From positions 1 to 52,626 of the forward strand of contig JAFSLH010000005.1 of NCBI GenBank assembly GCA_017448545.1: a stretch of 52,626 nucleotides of DNA. Reading direction: 5' to 3'. Position numbers and translations under genes: made by a program. Below, piece after piece: positions 23,548-32,511 of this stretch (the stretch's first letter is position 1; each line of letters opens with the position of its first letter). The DNA comes from Clostridia bacterium. GTDB lineage: Bacteria; Bacillota; Clostridia; Christensenellales; CAG-138. The notes beneath the pieces are model-generated. The model ran no database searches and was not told the DNA's origin. It saw only the letters and a list, made by a program, of their open reading frames with translations.

Positions 23548-24333
23548 GTGCAGCTTGTTTTGATGGCCAATTCCATGCGCCCGGAACTGAAAGGCACCGT
23601 ACTGCGGATTCGTGCGGCGGCAGAACAGGCCGGGTTTTCTTGCTTGGAAGCGACCGAAACGGATACCGAAGTACCGCCGGGAACCGACGCGATTGTCGTG
23701 ATCGGCGGGGACGGAAGCCTGATTCGGGCGGCGCATCTTGCCTGTCGGAACAATATTCCGCTGATGGGGGTTCATTGCGGCCGGGTCGGTTTTTTGACCG
23801 AACTGACCGAAGAAACGTTCCCGGAAGCGCTGCGCCGGTTTGCGGCGGGCGATTATCGGGAATCCGTTCGCTCCATGCTGGCGATTTCGATCAACGGAAA
23901 GCCGCCGGTATCGTGCCTGAACGACGTGCTCGTGTTCAAAAGCTCGTTCTCCGGCGTCGCGCAGCTGGATTTTGCGATCGACGGCAACCGCGTCGGCGCG
24001 CTGTTCGGGGACGGGATTGTGGTTGCAACCCCGACGGGGGCGACCGGGTACTCGCTTTCGGCCGGCGGGCCGATTGTGGCAAACGGGCTCGACGCGATGC
24101 TGATTACGCCGATCTGCCCTCATACGCTGCATATCCGGCCGGTCGTCGCCTCGATGGATTCCGTCGTGGAGATCTCCGTTTCGGACAATTGTTTTGTCGC
24201 CTCCGACGGCGACGAGATTGCAAAGCTGCAGAAGGGCGACGTTCTTTCGATCACGCGCTCGTGCGATACGACCCGGATTCTTTCCTTTACGGATCGCAAT
24301 CCGTTCCGGCTGATTGCCGAAAAACTGACTTGA
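23548..24333 (+). CDS. nadK: NAD kinase
   Basis: A 261-aa NAD kinase that makes NADP. The nucleotide motif GGDGSLIRAA (53-62), the CLNDVLVF segment and TPTGATGYSLSAGGPI are characteristic. The likely start is GTG at 23548, eight bases after GAGG. This gives the usual beta-strand N-terminus (VQLVLMANSM). An ATG six codons in would cut that strand. The order tlyA-nadK-argR-recN is a conserved Bacillota block. Confidence 0.94.
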   Translation: MQLVLMANSMRPELKGTVLRIRAAAEQAGFSCLEATETDTEVPPGTDAIVVIGGDGSLIRAAHLACRNNIPLMGVHCGRVGFLTELTEETFPEALRRFAAGDYRESVRSMLAISINGKPPVSCLNDVLVFKSSFSGVAQLDFAIDGNRVGALFGDGIVVATPTGATGYSLSAGGPIVANGLDAMLITPICPHTLHIRPVVASMDSVVEISVSDNCFVASDGDEIAKLQKGDVLSITRSCDTTRILSFTDRNPFRLIAEKLT

Positions 24334-24346
24334 TTTGAGGTTGGGC

Positions 24347-24796
24347 ATGAAAAGCAAACGACATTCCATGATTTTGAAGCTGATCGCTTCCGAAAATATC
24401 GAAACGCAGGAAGAGCTGGCGCGCGTCCTTTCGACGCACGGCTTTGACGTGACGCAGGCAACCGTGTCGCGTGACATCAAGGAACTGCGGCTGATCAAGG
24501 TGCAGACCGGCGAGGGACGCTATAAATACGCGACGGTTGAGCGTGCGGAGTCCGACATGCAGGATCGGTTTATCAGTCTGTTCTCAAACTGCGTCATTTC
24601 GATGACCGGCGCGGGCAATATTATCGTGCTCAAGACGATTGCCGGCAGCGCTTCCGCCGCGGGTGAAGCGATCGACTCGCTGCATTGGAGTGAGATCGCC
24701 GGTTCCATCGCGGGCGACAATACGATTTTTGTCGCCGTGAAGGATGGGAAGAACATTTCGGAAGTCATGAAGAAATTCCAGAAAATGATTCAATAA
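24347..24796 (+). CDS. argR: arginine repressor ArgR
   Basis: A 149-aa ArgR/AhrC. The N-terminal winged helix has the recognition segment ATVSRDIKELRLIKV (about 44-58). The C-terminal oligomerisation and arginine-binding domain contains AGSASAAGEAIDS and GSIAGDNTIFVAV. It represses arginine synthesis genes when arginine is abundant. No arg gene is nearby. The ATG at 24347 follows TTGAGG. Confidence 0.96.
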   Translation: MKSKRHSMILKLIASENIETQEELARVLSTHGFDVTQATVSRDIKELRLIKVQTGEGRYKYATVERAESDMQDRFISLFSNCVISMTGAGNIIVLKTIAGSASAAGEAIDSLHWSEIAGSIAGDNTIFVAVKDGKNISEVMKKFQKMIQ

Positions 24797-24808
24797 CGGA
24801 GAACTGTT

Positions 24809-26485
24809 GTGCTGAATCGGTTGTCCATTCGCAATATTGCTTTGATTGATAAGTCCGACGTCGAATTCGATGCCGGCTTTTCTGCATTGACGGGCGAAAC
24901 CGGCGCAGGCAAATCGATTCTGATCGAATCGGTCGGGTTCGTTCTCGGCGACCGTTCCAGCCGCGAAAGCATCCGTACCGGCGCAAGTAAAGCGACGGTG
25001 GAAGCGGAGTTTTCGCTTGCTTCGGATTCGCCGGCGCTCGCTTTTTTGAAAGAGCGGGAACTGGACGACGGGCAGATTCTCACGGTGTACCGCGAACTGT
25101 CGCAGACCGGACGAAACGTCTGCCGCGTGAACGGCACGCTCGTTTCCGCCGCCGAACTGAAAACGCTCGGCGCGCTGCTCGTGGACTTGCACGGCCAGCA
25201 TGCGCACCAACAGCTTTTAGACCCCGAAACGCATATCCGGTTCATCGACGCGTATTCCGACGATCCGGACGGCATCTTGGAACAGGTATCCCATGCGCGG
25301 GAGGAAGCCGTTCGGCTGCAGCGGGAATGGAAGCAGCTGGAAGCGAGCCTGTCCCAGCGGATGCAGCGGATCGATATGCTGCGGTTCCAGATCGCGGAGA
25401 TCGACCGGTTCGATCCGAAGGACGGCGAGGAGGAAGAACTCGACGCGCGGCGAACCGTTTTGCGGAACGCCGAAACGATCACGGACGGGCTGAATACCGC
25501 CTATGAATCGCTGTTCGGCGACAACGGCGTTCTGAACGCATTGTCCGAAGCGCGGGATGCGCTGCAGCGGATCGGCGCGTTCGACGCGGGCTATCGCGAA
25601 CTGAGCGACCGGACCGATGAATCCTATTATAATCTGGAAGACGTTTCGTATGCGCTGCGGGATGCGCGTTCGTCGTTCTGTTACGACCCGGACGAACTGG
25701 ATCAGATCGAGAGCCGACTCGCGTCCCTGCAAACGCTGAAGCGCAAGTACGGCGCGACGATTGCGGAAATTTTGGCGTACCGCGCAAAAATCGGCGAGGA
25801 GCTTGCGCTGCTGGTCGACGGCGACAATCAGGCGGAGAGCAAGGAACGGCAGTTCCGCGCGGCGCTCGCACAGTTCGAGCGGCTTGCCGTGCGGCTGTCC
25901 GACGTGCGCAAGGCGGCGGCCCAAAAGCTTTGCGAAGCGGCGCTGAATGAAATGCGCGATATGGGCATGCCGAACGCCCGGTTTGAAACGGCTTTTCGAC
26001 GCATTCCAGCGGAGGAGCTTTCCGAAAACGGCGTCGACGAAGCGGAGTTTCTGCTTTCCGCGAACCGCGGCGAGCCGGTGAAACCGCTGTGGAAGGTCGC
26101 TTCCGGCGGCGAAATCTCCCGCATCATGCTTGCCGTGAAGATCGCGCTGTCCGACGCAGATCGGATCGAAACGCTGATCTTTGACGAAATCGACACCGGT
26201 ATTTCCGGCCGGATTGCAAACGCGGTCGCGCAGAAAATGCACGCGCTGTCCGAACGGCATCAGGTTTTGTGCGTGACGCATCTGCCGCAGATCGCGGCGT
26301 ATGCCGACGCGCAGTTTGTCGCAAGCAAAACATCCGACGAATCCACAACGCGCAGCAGTACGCGCAGGCTGTCGGAATCGGAACGTGCCGCCGAGCTTGC
26401 ACGCATTATGGGCAGCGACGCCTCCGACGCCGAAGCGCTCGCGCATGCGATGCGGCTGCTTTCCGACGCAAAAAAGAATCTCTGA
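24809..26485 (+). CDS. recN: DNA repair protein RecN
   Basis: A 558-aa SMC-like ATPase for double-strand break repair. Walker A is GETGAGKS (29-36), with a long central coiled coil (about 150-360). The ABC signature is SGGEISRIMLAVK, and Walker B is LIFDEIDTGISG. The start is a GTG behind GGAGAA. It follows argR by 12 bp. Confidence 0.97.
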   Translation: MLNRLSIRNIALIDKSDVEFDAGFSALTGETGAGKSILIESVGFVLGDRSSRESIRTGASKATVEAEFSLASDSPALAFLKERELDDGQILTVYRELSQTGRNVCRVNGTLVSAAELKTLGALLVDLHGQHAHQQLLDPETHIRFIDAYSDDPDGILEQVSHAREEAVRLQREWKQLEASLSQRMQRIDMLRFQIAEIDRFDPKDGEEEELDARRTVLRNAETITDGLNTAYESLFGDNGVLNALSEARDALQRIGAFDAGYRELSDRTDESYYNLEDVSYALRDARSSFCYDPDELDQIESRLASLQTLKRKYGATIAEILAYRAKIGEELALLVDGDNQAESKERQFRAALAQFERLAVRLSDVRKAAAQKLCEAALNEMRDMGMPNARFETAFRRIPAEELSENGVDEAEFLLSANRGEPVKPLWKVASGGEISRIMLAVKIALSDADRIETLIFDEIDTGISGRIANAVAQKMHALSERHQVLCVTHLPQIAAYADAQFVASKTSDESTTRSSTRRLSESERAAELARIMGSDASDAEALAHAMRLLSDAKKNL

Positions 26486-26495
26486 GGAGGGAACG

Positions 26496-27140
26496 ATGGA
26501 ACAAGACGAACAGAACGAATCCCTGCAGAGCTTTTTGATGCGACTCGGTTCCGATGCGCCCGCTCCCGGCGGAGGAGCGGCAGCGGGCGTGTCGGGTGCG
26601 CTCGGCGCTGCGCTCGGCCGGATGGTTGCGGAGCTCACGCGCGGCCGCGCAAAGTATGCGGCTTTTGAAGCAGACGCAGTCGCGGCTTCGGACGCGCTGT
26701 TGCCGTTGATCGAGCAATTCTGTCAATTGGCGGACGCGGATGCGGCGGCGTACGACGGGTATATGGCCGCACTGGCCATGCCGAAGGGAACCGACAAAGA
26801 ACAGGCAGAGCGGAAAGCGGCGCTGCAGCGCGCGATTCACGTTGCGACGGACGTTCCGTGCGCGGTGATGGAAGCGTCGCAAAAGACCGTTTCGCTGCTC
26901 GAATCATTGTACGGACGCAGCAATCGTACCTGCGTCGGCGACCTCGCGGCGGCTGCGGCTTGCCTCAGGACGTCTGCAAAGACGGCATGGCTGAACGTTT
27001 TGGCTAATCTGCCGTATTTTGCCGACTGGGAAGAAGCGCAGCAGCTGTTTGAGAAGCAGCAGGCAGCCCTTTCGGAACTGACTGCGCGCTGCGACGCGCT
27101 GTACGACCGGATCGCACGGGAACTTGCGGAAAAACTCTGA
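26496..27140 (+). CDS. fchA: cyclodeaminase/cyclohydrolase family protein (FTCD-C type)
   Basis: A 214-aa helical protein with the family motif SDAPAPGGGAAAGVSGALG (about 19-37). Standalone members act as formimido-THF cyclodeaminase or methenyl-THF cyclohydrolase (FchA) in folate one-carbon metabolism. With fhs in the same window the cyclohydrolase role is attractive but not proven by sequence. AGGAGGG precedes the ATG, 11 bp after recN. A terminator follows. No folD, hutI or hutH gene is adjacent. Confidence 0.85.
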   Translation: MEQDEQNESLQSFLMRLGSDAPAPGGGAAAGVSGALGAALGRMVAELTRGRAKYAAFEADAVAASDALLPLIEQFCQLADADAAAYDGYMAALAMPKGTDKEQAERKAALQRAIHVATDVPCAVMEASQKTVSLLESLYGRSNRTCVGDLAAAAACLRTSAKTAWLNVLANLPYFADWEEAQQLFEKQQAALSELTARCDALYDRIARELAEKL

Positions 27141-27169
27141 TTTCCTCGACTTTTGAACAGAACGCCTTC

Positions 27170-27200
27170 TCCGCCTGCGGAACGACCGCGGGCGGATTTT
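27170..27200 (+). terminator. terminator after the cyclodeaminase gene
   Basis: Stem TCCGCCTGCGG (27170-27180) and CCGCGGGCGGA (27186-27196) with one G-T pair and a 5-nt loop, followed by four T. It separates the nadK-recN-fchA operon from the next promoter, whose -35 starts six bases later. Confidence 0.82.
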
Positions 27201-27205
27201 CGCAC

Positions 27206-27234
27206 TTGCAAACACAGGGCGTGTATGGTAAACT
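27206..27234 (+). promoter_or_regulatory. promoter of the DUF512 gene, placing the start site at the ATG
   Basis: TTGCAA (27206-27211), 17 bp, TAAACT (27229-27234) with a TGG extended -10. Only seven bases separate the -10 from the ATG at 27242, and they contain no Shine-Dalgarno. Transcription should begin at or next to the A of the start codon. Confidence 0.75.
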
Positions 27235-27241
27235 GAACTGT

Positions 27242-28549
27242 ATGAAATTGACGGCACAGGCAATTACATATGTGGAACCGGGAACGCCGGCGGCTCGCGC
27301 GGGAATCCGTGCGGGCGATGCGCTGCTTGCCGTGAACGGCGAACCGGTGAAGGATCTGATCGACTATGAAAAGCTGACCGCCGAGCGCGTGCTGCACGTC
27401 GACGTCTGCCACAAAGGCGAGACGCTTTCGATGCGCATCAAAAAGGATGAGTACGAACCGCTCGGTCTCTGCTTTGAAACGAGTCTGATGAGCCGGATGC
27501 AGACCTGCAAAAACCACTGTATGTTCTGCTTCATCGATCAGATGCCGCGCGGCGTTCGGTCGAGCCTGCAGGTGAAGGACGACGACTGGCGCATGTCGTT
27601 CATCATGGGCAATTATGTGACGCTGACGAATGTGGACGATGAGGAGTTTGACCGCATTCTGCGCCGTAAAGTCAGCCCGCTCTATATTTCGGTGCACGCA
27701 ATCGACCCAAAAGTGCGTATCCGCATGATGAAGAACCCGACGGCGGGCCGCATTCGCGAACGGCTCGAAGCGCTGCGCGACGCCGGGATTCAGTTCCATG
27801 CGCAGATCGTTCTGTGCCCGGGGATCAACGACGGCGCGATTCTGGACGAAACGCTGTCCGCACTGCGCGAGCTTGTTCCTGCAACCGCCTCGATTGCAAT
27901 CGTTCCGGTCGGCGTGACGAAGTTCCGCGAGCGGCTCGAGCATCTGGACACGTTTGACGCGGCGGGCAGCCGCACGGTGATCGAGCAGGTCGAAGCGTTC
28001 CAGCGGGAATGCCTCAGGTCGATCGGAACGCGGCTTGCGTTCCTTTCCGACGAATGGTATCTGAACGCCGGGCTGCCGATTCCGGCGGAGGAAGTTTACG
28101 AGGACTACGGACAGATCGAAAACGGCGTCGGGATGCTGCGGCTGTTTGCGACGGAGTTTCTGGAAGCGCTGTCCGATCGCGATCCGCTGCCGCAGGAGAA
28201 GTACGTTTCGATGGCGGGCGGCACGGCGGCTTCGGTGTTTTTTAACGAGCTGTATCCGGTGCTGGACGGGTACGGCATCCATTGGCGTCTGTACCCGATC
28301 CCGAACCGCTATTTCGGCGGGAACGTGCATGTCGGCGGGCTCGTGACCGGATCGGACCTTGTGACCGAACTGAAGGACAAGCCGCTGGAAAAGACGCTGA
28401 TCCTTCCGAGCAATATGCTGCGCGCGAAGGAGGATGTGTTCCTGGACGGGATGACCGTCACGGAGCTTGAGAATACGCTGCATGTGAAGATCGTCACCGT
28501 TTCGGACGGCGCCGATCTGGTTGCAAAACTGTTTGAGGATATTGTATGA
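27242..28549 (+). CDS. DUF512 radical-SAM protein with N-terminal PDZ-like domain
   Basis: A 435-aa protein. A PDZ-like segment (about 1-70, [20 protein letters not shown]) is followed by a radical-SAM-like core with the cluster motif CKNHCMFC (CxxxCxxC, about 84-91) and FIDQMPRG, then the DUF512 region ([31 protein letters not shown]). The domain set is common in Clostridia and typically lies next to der, as here. The substrate is unknown. The promoter geometry suggests a leaderless mRNA. Its stop overlaps der (ATGA). Confidence 0.9.
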   Translation: MKLTAQAITYVEPGTPAARAGIRAGDALLAVNGEPVKDLIDYEKLTAERVLHVDVCHKGETLSMRIKKDEYEPLGLCFETSLMSRMQTCKNHCMFCFIDQMPRGVRSSLQVKDDDWRMSFIMGNYVTLTNVDDEEFDRILRRKVSPLYISVHAIDPKVRIRMMKNPTAGRIRERLEALRDAGIQFHAQIVLCPGINDGAILDETLSALRELVPATASIAIVPVGVTKFRERLEHLDTFDAAGSRTVIEQVEAFQRECLRSIGTRLAFLSDEWYLNAGLPIPAEEVYEDYGQIENGVGMLRLFATEFLEALSDRDPLPQEKYVSMAGGTAASVFFNELYPVLDGYGIHWRLYPIPNRYFGGNVHVGGLVTGSDLVTELKDKPLEKTLILPSNMLRAKEDVFLDGMTVTELENTLHVKIVTVSDGADLVAKLFEDIV

Positions 28550-29871
28550 GTAAACCGTTGGTAGCGATTGTCGGCCGACCGAACGTCGGAAAATCGACGC
28601 TGTTTAACCGGCTGATCGGCCGGAGACTCGCAATCGTAGAGGATACGCCCGGCGTCACGCGCGACCGGATTTACGGGGATGCGGAATGGCTGACGCATTC
28701 GTTTACGCTGATCGACACCGGCGGCATCGAGCCGGCAAATGAAGATAAGATCGCGGTGCAGATGCGGCGGCAGGCGGAGATCGCGATCGAAACCTGCGAC
28801 GTTATCATCTTCTTGGTCGACGGACGGGAGGGGATGACGAGCGCGGACGAGGAAGTCGCGGCGATGCTGCGTAAGTCCAATAAGCCGGTCGTTCTCGGCG
28901 TCAACAAGCTGGACGCGCCGCAGTTCCACGATGCAATCTACGACTTTTATACGCTCGGACTCGGCGAACCGATCATCGTTTCGGCAGGGCAGGGCATCGG
29001 CCTCGGCGACTTGCTCGAAGCCGTTTGCGACAACTTTTCCGCGGTCGAAGCGGCGGAGGACGAATCCGTCATCAACATCGCCGTATGCGGACGGCCGAAC
29101 GTCGGCAAATCGTCCCTGGTCAACGCCATGCTCGGCGAGCAGCGCGTGATCGTCTCCGATGTGCCGGGCACAACGCGCGACGCGATCGACACGCCGTTTA
29201 CGCGCGACGGGCAAAAGTACGTTTTGGTCGATACGGCGGGGATTCGCCGCAAGCGCGCGGTCGAGGATGCGACAATCGAGCGGTACAGCGTGATTCGTTC
29301 GCTGGCGGCGGTCCGGCGCGCCGACGTGGTGCTGTTCGTCTGCGACGCGACGGAAGGCCTTTCGGAACAGGACGTCAAGATTGCGGGCTATGTCCACGAA
29401 GAAGGCAAGCCGAGCGTGATTCTGGTCAACAAGTGGGACCTTGTCGAAAAGGATACGTATACGATCGAATCGTTCAAGAAAGATATGAACGTCTCGCTGA
29501 ACTTCATGCCGTACGTTTCGTATCTGTTTATCTCGGCTAAGACCGGTCAGCGCGTGCAGAAGGTGCTGTCGATGGTGAACGACGTGTATGCGCAGAGCAT
29601 TCGCCGGATTCCGACCGGAACGCTGAACGACATCGTCGGCGAGGCGGTGGCGATGAACGAGCCGCCGTCGCAGAACGGCAGACGGCTGAAGCTGTTCTAT
29701 GCGACGCAGGTTGCCGTGCAGCCGCCGACGTTTGTGATCTTCGTCAACGATCCGGCTCTGGTACATTTCTCCTACGAGCGGTATATCGAGAACTATTTCC
29801 GGAAATCGTTCGGGTTTGCCGGAACGCCGATCCGCATCTGTTTCCGCAGCCGGACGAAGGAAGAGGTATAA
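28546..29871 (+). CDS. der: ribosome biogenesis GTPase Der
   Basis: A 441-aa protein with two consecutive GTPase domains: G1 motifs [12 protein letters not shown] (about 8-19) and [12 protein letters not shown] (about 181-192), G3 DTGGIE and DTAGIRR, G4 NKLD and NKWD. A C-terminal KH-like domain (about 350-441) completes the family layout. Der is essential for 50S assembly. It overlaps the DUF512 gene and is followed by plsY after one base. Confidence 0.97.
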   Translation: MSKPLVAIVGRPNVGKSTLFNRLIGRRLAIVEDTPGVTRDRIYGDAEWLTHSFTLIDTGGIEPANEDKIAVQMRRQAEIAIETCDVIIFLVDGREGMTSADEEVAAMLRKSNKPVVLGVNKLDAPQFHDAIYDFYTLGLGEPIIVSAGQGIGLGDLLEAVCDNFSAVEAAEDESVINIAVCGRPNVGKSSLVNAMLGEQRVIVSDVPGTTRDAIDTPFTRDGQKYVLVDTAGIRRKRAVEDATIERYSVIRSLAAVRRADVVLFVCDATEGLSEQDVKIAGYVHEEGKPSVILVNKWDLVEKDTYTIESFKKDMNVSLNFMPYVSYLFISAKTGQRVQKVLSMVNDVYAQSIRRIPTGTLNDIVGEAVAMNEPPSQNGRRLKLFYATQVAVQPPTFVIFVNDPALVHFSYERYIENYFRKSFGFAGTPIRICFRSRTKEEV

Positions 29872-29872
29872 T

Positions 29873-30598
29873 ATGTGGATTCAATCCTGGAATGTTCTGG
29901 TGATTCTGCTGCTGGTCGTGATGGGGTACTTCATCGGAAACGTGCAGACGGCGATTATCGTGAGCAAAATCGCGTTTCGTGACGACGTGCGCAACCACGG
30001 CAGCGGCAACGCCGGCTCGACGAACATGGTGCGCGTTTACGGCACGAAGTATGGCATCATCACATTTATCGGCGATGCGAGCAAGACGGCGATCGCGTTT
30101 GTGCTCGGACGGCTGATCGGCGGTTGGCTCGGCCTGCACGCCTCCGATGCGGCGCTTGCTGTGTCGGTCGGCGGATGTCTCGCCGCAGCCGCGTCGGTGT
30201 ACGGCCATTGCTTCCCGGTTCTCTACGGCTTCCGCGGCGGAAAGGCGGCTGCCTGCAGCTTTGCGATCATGTGGTGCTTCTGCTGGCAGGCGGCGCTGGC
30301 GGCGACCGTGTGCCTCGTCGTCATCTTCCTGATCACGAAGCGCGTTTCGATTGTTTCCATCCTGACGGCGACGCTGTTTACAGTCTTTGTCGTGATCGCA
30401 CATCTGATCGGATGGATTCCGCGCTATTATATCTGGTATACGCTTTCTGCGTCGGGCCTTTTGATTGTGCGGCACCGAGAGAATATCAAACGGATACTCA
30501 AGGGAGAAGAAAAGGAGCTGCATTTCAGCGCGCCGCCGCAGGTGCAAAAACCGCAGCCTGAACAGAAACAAAACGAACAAAAGACAGAGGAGAAATGA
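29873..30598 (+). CDS. plsY: acyl-phosphate:glycerol-3-phosphate acyltransferase PlsY
   Basis: A 241-aa membrane enzyme that acylates glycerol 3-phosphate from acyl phosphate, the first step of phospholipid synthesis. Motifs are NHGSGNAGSTNMVRVYG (about 42-58), GHCFPVLYGFRGGKAAA (about 110-126) and the last-helix HRENIKRILKG. An unusual hydrophilic tail of about 25 residues rich in Gln, Glu, Lys and Pro makes it longer than typical PlsY. It is coupled with der. Confidence 0.95.
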   Translation: MWIQSWNVLVILLLVVMGYFIGNVQTAIIVSKIAFRDDVRNHGSGNAGSTNMVRVYGTKYGIITFIGDASKTAIAFVLGRLIGGWLGLHASDAALAVSVGGCLAAAASVYGHCFPVLYGFRGGKAAACSFAIMWCFCWQAALAATVCLVVIFLITKRVSIVSILTATLFTVFVVIAHLIGWIPRYYIWYTLSASGLLIVRHRENIKRILKGEEKELHFSAPPQVQKPQPEQKQNEQKTEEK

Positions 30599-30600
30599 AC

Positions 30601-30855
30601 ATGGAAATGAATTTGCCTGAAAAGTATCGGCCGCTTTCCCCGTGGGGGTATTTCGGCTATACGATACTGTTTTCGATCCCGGTCATCGGATTCATCTTTC
30701 TGATTATCTTTTCGATCTCCGGAAGCAACATCAACCGGCGCAACTTTGCGCGCTCGTACTGGTGCAGCCTTGTGCTCGCTCTGATTCTGTGCGGGCTGAT
30801 CGCGCTTGTCGCAGTGATTACGGGTTTCGATCCGAAAGCAATGATGGCGCAGTAA
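30601..30855 (+). CDS. 84-aa conserved membrane protein
   Basis: A small protein with two hydrophobic segments (about 16-38 and 51-72) joined by SGSNINRRNFARSYWC. The opening LPEKYRPLSPWGYFGY is a pattern I recall from many uncharacterised clostridial proteins. Function is unknown. GAGGAG is best spaced (eight bases) for the ATG at 30601. An in-frame ATG at 30595 overlaps the plsY stop and lies too close to it. A strong terminator follows. Confidence 0.8.
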   Translation: MEMNLPEKYRPLSPWGYFGYTILFSIPVIGFIFLIIFSISGSNINRRNFARSYWCSLVLALILCGLIALVAVITGFDPKAMMAQ

Positions 30856-30907
30856 CCGATCGCGCATCTCTTTTTCAGGAGCGCGCATCAAAAGAATACA
30901 ACCAAGG

Positions 30908-30950
30908 GCCGTTAAGATTCTTTTGTGAGATTCTTGACGGCGCTTTTTTT
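30908..30950 (+). terminator. terminator of the DUF512-der-plsY operon
   Basis: Stem GCCGTTAAGA (30908-30917) and TCTTGACGGC (30932-30941) with one G-T pair, then seven T (30944-30950). Confidence 0.9.
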
Positions 30951-30987
30951 GCATCAAAAATATATTTATATTATGTGAAGATATACC

Positions 30988-31016
30988 TTGACAGATGAGG
31001 TACATCGCTTTATAAT
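30988..31016 (+). promoter_or_regulatory. sigma-A promoter of the PadR operon
   Basis: TTGACA (30988-30993), 17 bp, TATAAT (31011-31016), a perfect consensus. A very AT-rich stretch lies upstream (about 30957-30985), possibly an UP element. The spacer holds GATG-5-CATC, a possible PadR operator half-site pair, but a short and uncertain one. Confidence 0.87.
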
Positions 31017-31045
31017 ATGCTTAAACAGAGAGAGGAGGAACGCGA

Positions 31046-31390
31046 ATGTCAATTGCAGCGGATTTGATCCGGGGACATACGGATACGATCATCCTTTCGC
31101 AGCTGCTCAAGCATGACAGTTACGGATACGAGATCAACAAGACGATCCGGCGTCTTTCGGAAGGCAAGTATGAATTGAAGGAAGCCACGCTGTATACGGT
31201 GTTCCGCCGGTTGGAGGAAACCGGACTGATCACCGCGTACTGGGGCGGCGAAGCGACCGGTGCGCGCAGACGGTACTACCGCATCACGGACGCCGGACGG
31301 CGCGCGAGAGAGGAACAGCTTGCGTCCTGGAACGAAGCGGAACGGATTATTCGAAATCTTTTGGAAACGGGAGGGGAAGACAATGCGTGA
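31046..31390 (+). CDS. PadR-family transcriptional regulator
   Basis: A 114-aa PadR winged-helix repressor of the short (PadR-s1) type: LKHDSYGYEINKTI (about 22-35), ATLYTVFRRLEETGLI (recognition helix, about 48-63) and RRRYYRITDAGRR in the wing. Such regulators commonly control the membrane protein gene they are cotranscribed with and respond to drugs or envelope stress. GAGAGGAGG precedes the ATG, and its end overlaps the next gene by 8 bp. Confidence 0.93.
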   Translation: MSIAADLIRGHTDTIILSQLLKHDSYGYEINKTIRRLSEGKYELKEATLYTVFRRLEETGLITAYWGGEATGARRRYYRITDAGRRAREEQLASWNEAERIIRNLLETGGEDNA

Positions 31391-32510
31391 TCAACTGCAT
31401 GCCTATATCGATCGGCTGTTTGCCGGCACGGTCGATTCACAGGCGGCGCGCGATTTCCATGACGAGCTGCTGCAAAACACGCTCGATCGCTTTGATGAGG
31501 AGATCGCCAACGGCAAAACCGAGGAGGAAGCTTACCGCATCGCGGTTCTTTCGCTCGGACAGACGGCGGAGCTTTTGAAGCCGTTTTACCCGAAGCGTGA
31601 AAATACGAATGCTTTGCGGACGGTCGCCGTCATTCTGTACTGCACGTCGTTCGTGCCGATCATCCTGCTTGCAACAATCAGCAGCAAGTTCGCACTGTTC
31701 GGCGTCGCGCTGATGTTTACGATGATTGCCGCCGCAACGACGCTGATGATTCTCAGCGGCCGGACGAAACCGACCAAGGCGGCGGAGGATGCGCGCCTGC
31801 TGCGTGCGCTCGGCGTCGGCGTCATCATTTCGAGCCTTTCGATGCTGATGCTCGGCATTCTGTATGAGAACGTCCGCGTTGTGAGAATCCTGCCGGCGCA
31901 CGGCGCCGTGATCGGCCTCTGCGCAATGTTCTGCACGATCGCAGCCGGTATCGGCATGCTTGTAGCGGGCGGCGAAAAGGATCGCGCCCGTACCGTGCCG
32001 CACGTTCCGCCGAAAAGGGATTGCATGGACGAACAGGCGCAGCAGCAAACGCCGCCGCAGACGACTTTGCACGAGACCGCACCGCAGCAGTCGCAGGATC
32101 AGTCCGCCGCGCCGAAGCAGCGGCCTGCCATGCAGCCCGCAATTCCGAAATGGGTTCGTATTCCCGGCGCAATCCTGACGGCGATCTACTGGGTTTCCAC
32201 CGTCGCGCTCTTTATGCGCGTCAGTCTCACGACCGGCGCATGGTATTACACCTGGGTCATCTTCGTGCTCGCCGGTGGATTGTACGCGATTGCACGCAGC
32301 ATCGTCCGGCTGTGCTGCGGTCTGCCGTGGTTCGGCCTGCTGTTCCAGGGCTTTATGAACCTTGCGGCCGGCGCAGCGTTCTACTATCTGACGATTCGTA
32401 CCGGACTCTGGTACATCACCTGGCTTGTGTTCCCGATCGCGGGATGTCTCACAGGCGTTGCTAACGGTATTATTCAATTGACACATGCTACGGCAAGGGA
32501 GGTTGCTTGA
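31383..32510 (+). CDS. membrane protein with N-terminal permease-prefix/DUF1700-like domain
   Basis: A 375-aa protein. The N-terminal about 75 residues (RDFHDELLQNTLDRFDEEIANG; EEEAYRIAVLSLGQ) form the small helical prefix domain often found behind PadR regulators. Four helices follow (about 80-195). A Gln/Pro-rich loop of about 45 residues comes next. The C-terminal set of helices has two related segments (TGAWYYTWVIFVLAGGLYAI and TGLWYITWLVFPIAGCLTGV), an internal duplication. Role unknown, probably envelope homeostasis with its neighbours. Confidence 0.8.
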   Translation: MRDQLHAYIDRLFAGTVDSQAARDFHDELLQNTLDRFDEEIANGKTEEEAYRIAVLSLGQTAELLKPFYPKRENTNALRTVAVILYCTSFVPIILLATISSKFALFGVALMFTMIAAATTLMILSGRTKPTKAAEDARLLRALGVGVIISSLSMLMLGILYENVRVVRILPAHGAVIGLCAMFCTIAAGIGMLVAGGEKDRARTVPHVPPKRDCMDEQAQQQTPPQTTLHETAPQQSQDQSAAPKQRPAMQPAIPKWVRIPGAILTAIYWVSTVALFMRVSLTTGAWYYTWVIFVLAGGLYAIARSIVRLCCGLPWFGLLFQGFMNLAAGAAFYYLTIRTGLWYITWLVFPIAGCLTGVANGIIQLTHATAREVA

Positions 32511-32511
32511 T

